Shown here in pieces: positions 8,463 to 17,401 of a DNA stretch of 64,000 nt. The stretch spans positions 1 to 64,000 of the forward strand of contig NZ_LFME01000002.1 in NCBI RefSeq assembly GCF_001043115.1, given 5' to 3'. The stretch's first letter is position 1. Every line of letters begins with the position of its first letter. The stretch is from Xanthomonas sp. NCPPB 1128. Its GTDB lineage: Bacteria > Pseudomonadota > Gammaproteobacteria > Xanthomonadales > Xanthomonadaceae. Under the pieces are notes generated by a model that did not search any database, was not told where the DNA came from, and saw nothing but the letters and a program-made list of their open reading frames with translations. A program made the position numbers and the translations under genes.

Positions 8463-10252
8463 GCGATGCTTCCCAGACCACTCCTCCCTGCCTGATCGTG
8501 GTGTTCGGCGCCCGCGGCGACCTGACCCGCCGCCTGGTGCTGCCGGCGCTGTACAACCTGCGCCACAGCGGTGCGCTGCCCGAGGAGTTCGCGGTGATCG
8601 GCGTGGACCACGGTGCGGTCAGCGAAGTGACGTGGCGGCGCATGCTCGGCGATGCGATGCGCGGGTTGATGGCCGACCGCGACGCCGAGTTCAAGGCCGA
8701 TGGCCTGGACGAGGAGGTGTGGGGCTGGCTGCGTTCGCGCCTGCACTACCTGCGCGGCGACTTCAACGACGCAGGCACCTATCGCAGCCTGGGCGCGCTG
8801 CTGGACAGGATCGGCGCGCAGTACCGCAGCGGCGGCAACGTGCTGTTCTACCTGGCCACCGCGGCGCGCTTCTTCGCGCCGGTGATCGAGCAGCTGGGCG
8901 CGGCCGGGCTGGTCAAGCAGAGCGCCAGCGGCGGCTGGCGCCGGGTGATCGTGGAGAAGCCGTTCGGCCACGACCTGCAGAGCGCGCGCGAACTCAATGC
9001 CATCGTCGGCCGCGTGCTCGACGAGGACCAGGTGTTCCGCATCGACCATTTCCTGGGCAAGGAAACGGTGCAGAACATCCTGGCGTTCCGCTTCGCCAAC
9101 GGCCTGTTCGAGCCGGTGTGGAACCGCGACCGCATCGACCACGTGCAGATCACCGCCGCCGAGACCATCGGCGTGGAAGGCCGCGGCGGCTTCTATGATC
9201 CCACCGGCTGCCTGCGCGACATGGTGCCCAACCATCTGTTCCAGCTGCTGGCGATGATCGCGATGGAACCGCCGGCGGCGTTCACCCCGGCGGCGATGCT
9301 GCGCCGGCGCGCCGAGGTGATCGAGGCGGTGCGGCCGCTGAGCCCCGCCGACGTGGTGCGCGGCCAGTACGCGGCCGGCGCGATCGGCCGCAACGCGGTG
9401 CCCGGCTACCGCGAGGAAGACACGGTGCCGCCGGACTCCAACACCGAGACCTATGTGGCAATGAAGCTGCAGGTGGACACCTGGCGCTGGGCCGGCGTGC
9501 CGTTCTATCTGCGCACCGGCAAGCGCCTGCGCGAGCGCACCACCGAGATCGCGATCCGCTTCAAGCCGGCACCGTTGGCGCCGCTGCGCAGCGCCGAGAT
9601 CGGCGGCTACGGCCCCGACTGGCTGGTACTGCACATCCAGCCCGACGAAGGCATCTCGCTGCAGTTCGACGTCAAGCGCCCGGGTGCGCGGGTCAGCCTG
9701 GCGCCGGTGCGCATGGATTTCCGCTACCGCGACTGGTTCCCCAAGGAATACACGGTGGGCTACGAGCGCCTGCTGCAGGACTGCATGCACGGCGAGGCCG
9801 GGCTGTTCCAGGACGCGACCATGGTCGAGGCGGCCTGGACCATCGTGCAGCCGATCCTCGACGCCTGGCAGACCTCGGCCGACGAAACCCCGCAGTACCC
9901 GGCCGGCAGTGCCGGCCCGGCCGCGGCCGACGCGTTGCTGGCGCTCAACGGCGGCCATACCTGGCGCACCCTGACTGCCGGGCGCCGCCCGCCGCCGCGG
10001 CGCCCGCCCGAAGCCACCGCCACCACCGAGACCCGGCCGGTGACGCCAGCGCCGAAGCGTGGCGGGGCCAGGGCGGGCGATGCCTCGGCTTCTGCGACGC
10101 CGCGCAAGACGCCGCGCAAGTCGACCAGGAGCAAGACCACTTCGGCACCAGCGAAGACGTCGGCGGCGAAGACGGTCGCGAAGAAGACCGCGAAAAAAGC
10201 CGTCAAGCGCGCGACCAGTAGCGCCGCGAAGCGTCCCGCACGCAAGCGCTGA
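8459..10252 (+). CDS. zwf: Glucose-6-phosphate 1-dehydrogenase with histone-H1-like C-terminal tail
   Basis: NAD(P)-dependent oxidation of glucose-6-phosphate to 6-phosphogluconolactone. The Rossmann motif GARGDLTRR (17-25) and active-site signature RIDHFLGKE (194-202) are intact, and the enzyme core ends near GGHTWRTL (about residue 505). The protein is 597 residues long, whereas the family is usually about 490-510. The extra 92 residues are rich in Pro, Ala, Lys, Arg and Thr (13 Lys, 14 Arg, 3 acidic) with PRKTPRKS and AKKTAKKAVK motifs typical of H1-like DNA-binding tails. The tail has no frameshift signature: codon use and GC continue unchanged. Start ATG overlaps the GH15 stop. Confidence 0.95.
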   Translation: MSDASQTTPPCLIVVFGARGDLTRRLVLPALYNLRHSGALPEEFAVIGVDHGAVSEVTWRRMLGDAMRGLMADRDAEFKADGLDEEVWGWLRSRLHYLRGDFNDAGTYRSLGALLDRIGAQYRSGGNVLFYLATAARFFAPVIEQLGAAGLVKQSASGGWRRVIVEKPFGHDLQSARELNAIVGRVLDEDQVFRIDHFLGKETVQNILAFRFANGLFEPVWNRDRIDHVQITAAETIGVEGRGGFYDPTGCLRDMVPNHLFQLLAMIAMEPPAAFTPAAMLRRRAEVIEAVRPLSPADVVRGQYAAGAIGRNAVPGYREEDTVPPDSNTETYVAMKLQVDTWRWAGVPFYLRTGKRLRERTTEIAIRFKPAPLAPLRSAEIGGYGPDWLVLHIQPDEGISLQFDVKRPGARVSLAPVRMDFRYRDWFPKEYTVGYERLLQDCMHGEAGLFQDATMVEAAWTIVQPILDAWQTSADETPQYPAGSAGPAAADALLALNGGHTWRTLTAGRRPPPRRPPEATATTETRPVTPAPKRGGARAGDASASATPRKTPRKSTRSKTTSAPAKTSAAKTVAKKTAKKAVKRATSSAAKRPARKR

Positions 10253-10369
10253 AGCGGTGCCCCGGGCGCTGGCGTGCGCGCCAGTGCTCGGGAAGATCCC
10301 TCCATGTCACAAAGCGGTGCCGCGGGCGCTGGCGTGAGCCCCAGCGCTCGGGGAGATGCCTCCATGACA
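10253..10369. repeat. Two tandem 60-bp direct repeats after zwf
   Basis: The block starting AGCGGTGC is repeated with a period of exactly 60 bp (10253 and 10313). Each copy contains an imperfect palindrome (CGCTGGCG...CGCCAGTG in copy 1, CGCTGG...CCAGCG in copy 2), then GATCCCTCCATG or GATGCCTCCATG. It follows the zwf stop at once and may act as the transcript end. No coding potential beyond accidental open frames. Confidence 0.7.
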
Positions 10370-10402
10370 AGGCGGCGAATGCGTGGCGGCTGGATCCTGC
10401 AG

Positions 10403-10698
10403 TCGGGGCTGAAGTCCCTCCCACAATGGAAGGATGGGCGGCGTCCAGACATCGCGCGCTTGCGAGCCTCGGCTTTGGCGAACCGGCATGTCATGCCTGG
10501 TTCCATCGTCTCCTGTTCTCGTAGCCAGCAAAGCCGTCGCTACGGCGGACGCTTTCGACCGCAATTGTGGAAGTCAACTCTCATTCCGCGCGAAGTGGTG
10601 TGCGTTCCGATGGCGCAATGCGTCGGGACTGACGTCCCGCCCACAGTGGACCCGGCGGGCTTGCCGCAAGCCACTGTGGGAGCGGCTTCAGCCGCGAC
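10403..10698. repeat. Solitary REP-like palindromes in zwf to antiporter gap
   Basis: Three degenerate copies of an interspersed palindrome family lie here: TCGGGGCTGAAGTCCCTCCCAC (10403-10424), GTCGGGACTGACGTCCCG (near 10622) and GTGGGAGCGGCTTCAGCC with its CGCGAC end (10676-10698). The rest of the roughly 650-bp gap (10253-10902) holds no convincing gene; its open frames are short and lack family features. Confidence 0.6.
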
Positions 10699-10902
10699 GC
10701 GACCATGCTGGATTGCACGCGCACGATGTTGCAGCCGGGTCGTACGTTGGCGCTTCGTCAACAGCCCCATCGCGATCCGATCGCGTGCAGCGACGCCGTG
10801 CCAGCATGAGCGCCGTTGGCGGCAGCGAAGCGCGCGCACAGCGCGTCGTTGACCTGCAACACCGTCGGTCGTGCAGCCAAGGCCGCAGCCAAACCGCCAG
10901 CC

Positions 10903-12732
10903 TCAACCGCGCGGCTGCCCCGCATTCGTCGCATCCGCCGGCCCCGCCGTGGGATCGTTGACGTCGGCCTCGAACAGCTTGGTCAGGTCGGCGCGTGCCG
11001 CACGGGCGGTCTGCACCACCGCGGCATCGTCGTCGTAGACCAGGTGCTGGGCGCGCAACAGTTGCGTGTCGTGCTCGCGGAAGCGGGCGATGCGGTCGCG
11101 CGCGGTGGCCGCGTCCAGGCCCAGGCCGAGCAGCACCTGCTCGCTGAGTTCCAGGCTGGAGGCGAACACTTCGCGGAACGGTTCGGCGCCCAGGTCCATC
11201 AGCCGCCAGGCGTGCTGGCGGTTGCGCGCGCGGGCCAGCACCTTGGCCGTGGGATAGAGCCGGCGGATCAGCCGCGTGGTCTTGATGTTGGTCTCCGGGT
11301 CGTCCATCGCCACCACGAAGATGCGGATGCCGTCGCTGCCGGCCGCGCGCAGCAGGTCCGGGCGGCTGGGGTCGCCGTAGTAGAGCTGGTTGCCGAAGCG
11401 GCGCAGGTCTTCCACCGTGTCCGGGTTGTGTTCCAGCGCCACGAACGGAATGCGCTGTGCGGTCAGCAGGCGCGCCACGATCTGACCGAAGCGGCCCATG
11501 CCGGCGATCAGCACCTGCGCGCGCTGCGCATCCACGGTGTCGTACTGCGCTGCCGGCGGTGGTGGCTGCTTGCCCTTGCCGGCCTCGTTGCCGCCGAGCA
11601 GACGCTGCATGCCGATCAGCAGCAGCGGCGTCAGCGCCATCGACACGCCGACCACCGCGACGAGGCGGTCGTGGGTGGCGTCGTCGAGCAGGCGCACGCG
11701 CTGCGCCTCGGTGAACACCACGAAGGCGAACTCGCCGCCCAGCCACAACAAGCTGCCCAGCAGCAGCGCACTGCGCCAGGGCAGGCGCAGCACGCGGCCG
11801 ATGCCGGCCAGCAGCGCGAACTTGACCAACAGCAATGTGGCGACGGCCCCGGCGATCAGCCACGGTTCTGCGACGATGCGGTCCAGGTCGATGCCCATGC
11901 CCACGGCGATGAAGAACACGCCCAGCAGCAGGCCCTGGAACGGCTCGATCTGCGCTTCCAGTTCGTGGCGGAACTCCGAATCGGCCAGCAGCACGCCGGC
12001 CAGGAACGCGCCCAGGCTGGGGCTGAGCCCGGCCTTCTGCAGGAACCAGGCGTTGCCCAGCACCACCAGCAGCGCGCTGGCGGTGAACACCTCGGGCATG
12101 CGCGTGCGCGCCACGGTGCGGAACAGGTGGCGCAGCACGAAGCGCCCGCACAGCACCACCAGCGCGAGCGCGCCCAGCGCCTGGCCCACTTCCGTCCAGG
12201 TCAGGGTGTCGTTCTTGGCGCCGCCGAGCAGCGGCACCGCGGCCAGCAGCGGGATCGCGATCAGGTCCTGGAACAGCAGGATGGCGAAGCCGAGCCGGCC
12301 GTAGTCGCTGTTGAGCGCCTTGCGCTCGGCCAGCAACTGCAGGCCCACCGCGGTGGAGGACAGCGCCAGCGCCAGGCCGATCACCAGCGCGCTCTTCCAG
12401 TTCAGGCCCATGCACAGCGCCAGCGCGCCCAGCGGCAGCGCGGTCAGTGCGACCTGGGCCGAGCCGGCGCCGAACACCGCATGCCGCATCACCTTCAATC
12501 GCGCCGGCGACAGCTCCAGGCCGATCAGGAACAGCAGCATCACCACGCCGATCTCGGCGGCGTTGAGGATGCGCTCGGTGTCCTGCACGAAGCCCAGCCC
12601 GTCCGGCCCCAGCACCACGCCGGCGGCCAGGTAGGCCAACACCGCGCCCAGGCCCAGGCGCTTGAACACCGGCACCGCGATCACCGCGGCCAGCAGCAGC
12701 ACCAGCGCCAGTTCCAGGCCGCCGCTATGCAC
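10903..12732 (-). CDS. CPA2 monovalent cation:proton antiporter, KefB/KefC type
   Basis: 609-residue inner-membrane K+(Na+)/H+ antiporter or K+ efflux protein. It has about 12 transmembrane helices (residues 5-380) with the family motifs LLFLIGLELSP (66-76) and LLFQDLIAIP (152-161), a Pro-rich linker (389-394), then a cytosolic TrkA-N (RCK) domain starting VLIAGMGRFGQ (about 407) with a Rossmann glycine pattern. GTG at 12732 is chosen because GGAG sits 7 nt upstream and the product then begins VHSGGLELALVLL, the normal N-terminus for the family; a Met 7 codons upstream adds only basic residues. No KefF/KefG partner is next to it. Confidence 0.88.
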   Translation of the reverse strand: MHSGGLELALVLLLAAVIAVPVFKRLGLGAVLAYLAAGVVLGPDGLGFVQDTERILNAAEIGVVMLLFLIGLELSPARLKVMRHAVFGAGSAQVALTALPLGALALCMGLNWKSALVIGLALALSSTAVGLQLLAERKALNSDYGRLGFAILLFQDLIAIPLLAAVPLLGGAKNDTLTWTEVGQALGALALVVLCGRFVLRHLFRTVARTRMPEVFTASALLVVLGNAWFLQKAGLSPSLGAFLAGVLLADSEFRHELEAQIEPFQGLLLGVFFIAVGMGIDLDRIVAEPWLIAGAVATLLLVKFALLAGIGRVLRLPWRSALLLGSLLWLGGEFAFVVFTEAQRVRLLDDATHDRLVAVVGVSMALTPLLLIGMQRLLGGNEAGKGKQPPPPAAQYDTVDAQRAQVLIAGMGRFGQIVARLLTAQRIPFVALEHNPDTVEDLRRFGNQLYYGDPSRPDLLRAAGSDGIRIFVVAMDDPETNIKTTRLIRRLYPTAKVLARARNRQHAWRLMDLGAEPFREVFASSLELSEQVLLGLGLDAATARDRIARFREHDTQLLRAQHLVYDDDAAVVQTARAARADLTKLFEADVNDPTAGPADATNAGQPRG

Positions 12733-12981
12733 GAGTCGTCTCCATCGCCGCATTATGCGGCCGCCAATGCGACCGGGTGCTGACCCGGGCTGGGTGCGGG
12801 GTGCCCGATGGGCTCTGCGAATCCTTGGAGGTCGAGGCCGGGTGGGTGACGGTGCTGCGGGCCTTCCTGTGGAGGAGGGGATCGCCGCCCGATCAGGGCG
12901 CTGCGCTTGCGCGGTCGCCTCGCCTGAGGCTTGGTCGCGTCGCGACCGAAGGGCGCCTCGAGCAAGCACAAACGCACACGC

Positions 12982-13049
12982 GTAGGAGCGGCTTCAGCCG
13001 CGACCGTGCCGTACCGGTAGAGCCTCGTCGCGGCTGAAGCCGCTCCTAC
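12982..13049. repeat. Paired GTAGGAGCGG palindrome (hairpin)
   Basis: GTAGGAGCGGCTTCAGCC..., then an approximately 20-bp spacer, then the reverse complement ending GAAGCCGCTCCTAC. The two 23-nt units form one large hairpin. The same pair sits at the centre of the long elements at 23773, 31161 and 47902. It lies in the antiporter/Pat divergent region (12733-13348), which holds no gene I can support. Confidence 0.75.
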
Positions 13050-13193
13050 GAGACGGCGCGAGGCGTGGCAAAAACAGGTGATTCGAGGTGCCCTGAAGGC
13101 GCTCCCACACGGCATGACTTGCAGCGGTCGAAGTCGTTCTGAATCCAGCAACACACGTCAGCCGTGAGCACCGGGCAGCCGACCGGAGCCCCT

Positions 13194-13216
13194 GTGGGAG
13201 GGGCTTCAGCCCCGAC
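13194..13216. repeat. Solitary GTGGGAGGGG palindrome
   Basis: GTGGGAGGGGCTTCAGCCCC followed by GAC: the GC-rich variant of the interspersed palindrome family (compare the pair at 25999-26062), 130 bp upstream of the Pat-type gene. Single unit with an internal stem GGGGCT/AGCCCC. Confidence 0.65.
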
Positions 13217-13348
13217 GCGCGGAGGCCGGAATCGCGACAGTGCACCCTGTCGCCGAACGCGCGGTACGGTGCGCCGCAAGCCCTGGATCATCCCCGCGCC
13301 GCGGCCAGCCGTGTACCGTTAGCGCATTCGCTCGCCTCTGCCGCCGCC

Positions 13349-16045
13349 ATGAGCACCTATCACCTGCAGTCCGTGTTCCGCCCCGCCTCGGTCGCCATCG
13401 TCGGCGGCAGCCCGCGCGAGCGTTCAGCCGGGCGCGCGGTGGTGCGCAGCCTGCGCGCGGCCGGGTTTCCGGGGCAGATCGGCTGGGTCAGCCCGCGCTA
13501 CCGCGAGATCGACGGCGTGCCCACGGTGCGCCGCCTCACCGATCTGCCGTGGGTGCCGGACCTGGTGGTGATCACCGCGCCGGCGCGGATGGTGCCGCGT
13601 ATCGTGTCGATCGCCGCGCGGCGCGGCGTGGCCGCGGCGATCATCCTCACCGCCGGGCTCGGCAGCGGGCCGGGATCGGCCGCGGCGCGGGTCGAGAGCG
13701 CCGCGCGCGCCAAGGGCCTGCGCATCCTAGGCCCGCACTGCCTGGGCGTGATCGCGCCGCATGCGCGGCTCAACGCCAGCATCGCCGCGCACTGCCCGCA
13801 GCCGGGCGACCTGGCGCTGATCTCAGAATCCAGCGCCATCGCCGCGGCGCTGGTGGAATGGGGGGTGGCGCGTGCGGTCGGCTTCTCGGCGGTGGTGTCG
13901 CTGGGCGATGCGCTGGACGTGGATTTCGCCGACCTGCTCGACTACTTCGCCACCGACTACCGCACCCGCGCGATCCTGCTCTACGTCGAACATATCCGCG
14001 ACGCGCGCAAGTTCATGTCCGCCGCCCGCGCCGCCGCCCGCGCCAAACCGGTGGTGGTGGTGAAGTCGGGTCGGCAGCTGCGCATCGATCCCAACGCCGA
14101 CACCCACGTGCAGGCCCTGGCCAGTTCCGATGCGGTCTACGGCGCCGCGTTCGCCCGCGCCGGTTTGCTGCGGGTGCGCGCGCTGGACGAACTGTTCGCC
14201 GCGGCGGAGACGCTGGGCCGGCTCAGCACCTTCCCCGGCCGGCGCCTGGCCATCCTCAGCAACGGCGGCGGCGTCGGCCGCCTGGCGGTGGATACGCTGG
14301 CCGATCTCGGCGGCACCCTGGCTGCGCTGTCGGCGCCCATCCAGCAGCGGCTGGACGCGGCGCTGCCGCAGGAGTGGTCGCACCGCAATCCGGTGGACAT
14401 CGTGGTGGACGCCGACGGCGAACGCTACGCCGCCGCCGCGGGCGCGCTGCTGGAGGATCCGGAGAACGACGCGGTGCTGGTGGTCAACGTCCCCACGGCG
14501 TTCACCTCCTCCGCCGAGGCGGCGCAGGCGCTGACCCGCATCCTCGGCCAGCGTCCGCGCCACCACCGCGACAAGCCGGTGTTCGCGGTGTGGCTGGGCA
14601 ACGACGAAAGCGCCACCGCCACGCTCAACGCCGCGCGCATCCCCACCTATGCCACCGAGGCCGACGCGGTGCGCGGCTTCATGCACCTGGTGCGCTACCG
14701 CGAGGCGCAGGCGGCGCTGATGGAAACGCCGCCGAGCCTGCCCGACGATTTCGCCTTCGACGCCGCGGCCGCGCGCGGCATCGTCGACGCTGCGCTGGCC
14801 GCCGGGCAGACCTGGCTGGACCCGCTGGCGACCACGCGGCTGCTGGCCGCCTACGGCATTCCCACCGCGCCGGTGGCGCATGCCGCCGATGCCGAGGCGG
14901 CGGCGCAGGTGGCCGCGCCGATGCTGGCGCAAGGGTCGGCGGTGGCGGTGAAGATCCATTCGGCCGACATCCCGCACAAGTCCGATGTGGACGGTGTGCG
15001 CCTCAATTTGGTCAGCGTGGAAGCGGTGCGCGATGCCGCCGAGGGCATCCTTGCCCGCGCGCGCGCCGCGCGGCCGGAAGCGCGCATCGACGGCGTGCTG
15101 GTGCAGCCTTCGCTGCTGCGGCCCAAGGCACGCGAGCTGATCGCCGGCATCGCCGACGATCCGACCTTCGGCCCGGTGATCGTGTTCGGCCGCGGCGGCA
15201 CCGCGGTCGAGGTGATCGACGACAAGGCGCTGGCGCTGCCGCCGCTGGACCTGCGCCTGGCCCACGAACTGATCGGCCGCACTCGGGTCAGCCGCATCCT
15301 CAAGGCTTACCGCGACGTCCCGGCCGCCGACGAGCGCGCCGTGGCGATGGTGCTGGTCAAGCTGGCGCAACTGGCGGCCGACCTGCCGGAGATCCGCGAA
15401 CTGGACATCAATCCGCTGCTGGCCGACCGCGACGGGGTGATCGCGGTCGACGCGCGGGTGGCGGTGGCGCCGTCGCGGCGCCTGCACAAGGGCCGCGGCC
15501 ATCCGCGCTTCGCGATCTTCCCGTATCCCAAGGAATGGGAGCGGCGCATCGTGCTCAACGACGGCAACGCTGCGCTCGTGCGCCCGGTGCGGCCGGAGGA
15601 CGACGCGCTGTTCCGCAGCTTCTTCGCCCGCGTCACCGACGAGGACCTGCGGCTGCGCTTCTTCCAGGCGGTCAAGCATTTCAGCCACGAATTCATCGCG
15701 CGCCTGACCCAGCTCGACTACGCGCGCTCGATCGCGCTGGTGGCGATCGAACCGCGCAGCGGCGACATGCTCGGCGCGGTACGCCTGCATGCCGACGCCG
15801 ACTACGACCGCGGCGAATACGGCATCCTGATCCGCTCCGACCTCAAGGGCCACGGCATCGGCTGGCAGCTGATGCGGATCATGATCGAGTACGCCGGCTG
15901 GCTCGGCCTCAAAGTGGTCGAAGGCCAGGTGCTGCGCGAGAACCGCACCATGCTGGCGATGTGCCAGCAGCTCGGCTTCAAGGCCACGCCCGATCCGGAC
16001 GACGCCACGCTGATGGACGTGGTGCTGCCGGTGACGCAACACTGA
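13349..16045 (+). CDS. Pat-type protein lysine acetyltransferase (ADP-forming acyl-CoA synthetase-like + GNAT)
   Basis: 898 residues with two parts. Residues 1-700 resemble ADP-forming acetyl-CoA synthetase: CoA-binding Rossmann domain (FRPASVAIVGGSPRE), succinyl-CoA ligase-like domain and ATP-grasp (SADIPHKSDVDGVRLNL). Residues about 745-895 form a GNAT acetyltransferase domain (ALVRPVRPEDDALFRSFF to LVREN-like VLRENRTMLAMCQQLGF). This fusion is the architecture of Salmonella Pat/YfiQ, which acetylates and down-regulates AMP-forming acyl-CoA synthetases. His253 in DTHVQALASSD aligns with the phospho-His segment SHTGALAGSD of true synthetases, so synthetase chemistry is not excluded. Two sirtuins elsewhere in the window (38080, 58126) could reverse its modification. 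Confidence 0.88.
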   Translation: MSTYHLQSVFRPASVAIVGGSPRERSAGRAVVRSLRAAGFPGQIGWVSPRYREIDGVPTVRRLTDLPWVPDLVVITAPARMVPRIVSIAARRGVAAAIILTAGLGSGPGSAAARVESAARAKGLRILGPHCLGVIAPHARLNASIAAHCPQPGDLALISESSAIAAALVEWGVARAVGFSAVVSLGDALDVDFADLLDYFATDYRTRAILLYVEHIRDARKFMSAARAAARAKPVVVVKSGRQLRIDPNADTHVQALASSDAVYGAAFARAGLLRVRALDELFAAAETLGRLSTFPGRRLAILSNGGGVGRLAVDTLADLGGTLAALSAPIQQRLDAALPQEWSHRNPVDIVVDADGERYAAAAGALLEDPENDAVLVVNVPTAFTSSAEAAQALTRILGQRPRHHRDKPVFAVWLGNDESATATLNAARIPTYATEADAVRGFMHLVRYREAQAALMETPPSLPDDFAFDAAAARGIVDAALAAGQTWLDPLATTRLLAAYGIPTAPVAHAADAEAAAQVAAPMLAQGSAVAVKIHSADIPHKSDVDGVRLNLVSVEAVRDAAEGILARARAARPEARIDGVLVQPSLLRPKARELIAGIADDPTFGPVIVFGRGGTAVEVIDDKALALPPLDLRLAHELIGRTRVSRILKAYRDVPAADERAVAMVLVKLAQLAADLPEIRELDINPLLADRDGVIAVDARVAVAPSRRLHKGRGHPRFAIFPYPKEWERRIVLNDGNAALVRPVRPEDDALFRSFFARVTDEDLRLRFFQAVKHFSHEFIARLTQLDYARSIALVAIEPRSGDMLGAVRLHADADYDRGEYGILIRSDLKGHGIGWQLMRIMIEYAGWLGLKVVEGQVLRENRTMLAMCQQLGFKATPDPDDATLMDVVLPVTQH

Positions 16046-16058
16046 GGGCGGCGCTGCG

Positions 16059-16469
16059 ATGTCGACGTTCTCGCCCAGTGTCTTGAAGCCGCGCCACGCG
16101 ATCCTGTTCGGCCGGCCGGGCGATGCCGCGCTGGAGATCCTGCTGCGCCCGTTCCTGCATGCCGGCGAGATCGTGGATACTGCGATCCGCCTGGACGGCA
16201 TCGCGCTGCCGTCACTCAGGCTCGGCGAGCTGGCCGGCCAGCGCTTCGACTTTCCGCGCAACCCGCAGGACGGCTATATCGATGGCTCGCTTTACCTGGC
16301 AGGCGCGCACCATCCGGTCGACGTCGACTCACTGACATTCAGCCTCTCCCGCGACGGGCAACTGACGCTCGTGGTCAAGGGCGTGTACGCGTTCGATGTC
16401 GAAGGCCTCGACGAGCTGGGCGAGGTGCCCTTTACCCTGGCGGCGCGGGTGAGTTCGTGCGCGTTGTAA
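16059..16469 (+). CDS. Hypothetical protein, 136 aa
   Basis: I do not recognise this family. It is a soluble, single-domain, probably beta-rich protein with no signal peptide or membrane segment. It follows the Pat-type gene by 13 bp on the same strand and so is probably co-transcribed. Notable stretches are FGRPGDAALEILLRPFLHAG and a closing VPFTLAARVSSCAL. Composition and codon use match its neighbours. The window offers no functional hint beyond the shared operon. Confidence 0.6.
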   Translation: MSTFSPSVLKPRHAILFGRPGDAALEILLRPFLHAGEIVDTAIRLDGIALPSLRLGELAGQRFDFPRNPQDGYIDGSLYLAGAHHPVDVDSLTFSLSRDGQLTLVVKGVYAFDVEGLDELGEVPFTLAARVSSCAL

Positions 16470-16533
16470 GCGGCGCAGGCCGCGCAGGCCCCGGCGCACA
16501 TCGGCACCGCTCGCCACGGGTTCAGTGGCGATC

Positions 16534-16869
16534 ATGAAGTACATCGCGCGGTACTACGACGGCGACACATTGCTGCGCGCGCGTCAATTGCTACGCGAGA
16601 AGGGGATCGCCACGCACGTGCAGGAGGCGTCGCGAAGATTGGGCGAGCAATGGGCGCTGTTCGTCTGTTTCAACGCCCAGGCCGAGGACGCGCTGCGCGT
16701 TCTTCACGATCCCAGGCATCAGCCGGCAACCAGGATCGATGTGGCAGCGTTCGAGCAGCGCATGGCGACAGCCGACCTGCGTCTGCTCACCCGTGCCGCC
16801 AGCATCGTGTTCGTGATCGCAGTACCGGTGTTATGCGCCTTGATCTATCTGCTCTGGCGCTACGCCTGA
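16534..16869 (+). CDS. DUF2007-like small protein with C-terminal membrane anchor
   Basis: 111 residues. The N-terminal 65 residues (YIARYYDGDTLLRARQLLRE, then GIATHVQE, then ALFVCFNAQAEDALRVL) match the pattern of DUF2007 putative signal-transducing proteins, small ferredoxin-fold modules of unknown ligand. A single transmembrane helix (about 90-108: ASIVFVIAVPVLCALIYLL) anchors it. ATG 16534 preferred; a GTG three codons upstream is possible. Lies between the Pat-linked hypothetical gene and a VOC gene on the same strand. Confidence 0.6.
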   Translation: MKYIARYYDGDTLLRARQLLREKGIATHVQEASRRLGEQWALFVCFNAQAEDALRVLHDPRHQPATRIDVAAFEQRMATADLRLLTRAASIVFVIAVPVLCALIYLLWRYA

Positions 16870-16903
16870 GCCGCCGCATCCGACCCGCCCACAGGAGTTC
16901 TTC

Positions 16904-17284
16904 ATGTCGTTCAAGCCAGAGCGTTACACCTCGGTCTCGCCGTATCTCATCGTCGACGGTGCACAGCGCACCATCGATTTCCTGGTCGCGGTATTCGATG
17001 CCGAACCGTTGCGGCAGATTCCCGGCGAGCGCGGCCTGCTCGCGCACGGCGAGGTGCGCATCGACGACACCGTGGTGATGTTCTGCGATGCGGTCGAGGG
17101 CTGGCCGGCGGTGCCGGCGCATGTGCACGTCTACGTACGCGACGTGGATGCCACCTACCAGCGTGCGTTAGCTGCCGGTGCGACTGCAATACAGGCACCG
17201 GAGCAGAAGGACGATCCGGACCGGCGTGGCGGCTTCCGCGACGCCGGCGGCACGACCTGGTGGGTCGGGCAGCAGATCGGCTGA
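16904..17284 (+). CDS. VOC-family (PhnB/glyoxalase-like) protein
   Basis: 126 residues forming two beta-alpha-beta-beta-beta repeats of the vicinal oxygen chelate fold. Features are VSPYLIVDGAQRTIDFLVAVF, HGEVRIDDTVVMFCDA, VHVYVRDVDATYQRALAAGA and a final GTTWWVGQQIG, all PhnB-like. ATG preceded by CAGGAG. The metal ligands of true glyoxalase I are not all evident, so binding or resistance functions are as likely as catalysis. Confidence 0.8.
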   Translation: MSFKPERYTSVSPYLIVDGAQRTIDFLVAVFDAEPLRQIPGERGLLAHGEVRIDDTVVMFCDAVEGWPAVPAHVHVYVRDVDATYQRALAAGATAIQAPEQKDDPDRRGGFRDAGGTTWWVGQQIG

Positions 17285-17401
17285 GCGAGCGCAGGCAGCC
17301 TGCCTGACGCCGCTCATCCCTGTGTCCCTTCGCCGCGCTGGGCACAGGCCGTACCCGCCGGCGCCGTCCAACGGCGCGCGACAGGCGTGGCATTGCGGCG
17401 G

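Noticed and set aside
10274-10961. Open frames of 175-248 codons after zwf
   Set aside because: They are built from the 60-bp repeats and REP-like palindromes, with no domain or ribosome site.
12982-13216. CRISPR array from repeated palindromes
   Set aside because: Units are not evenly spaced, occur as facing pairs or singly across the window, and no cas gene is present.
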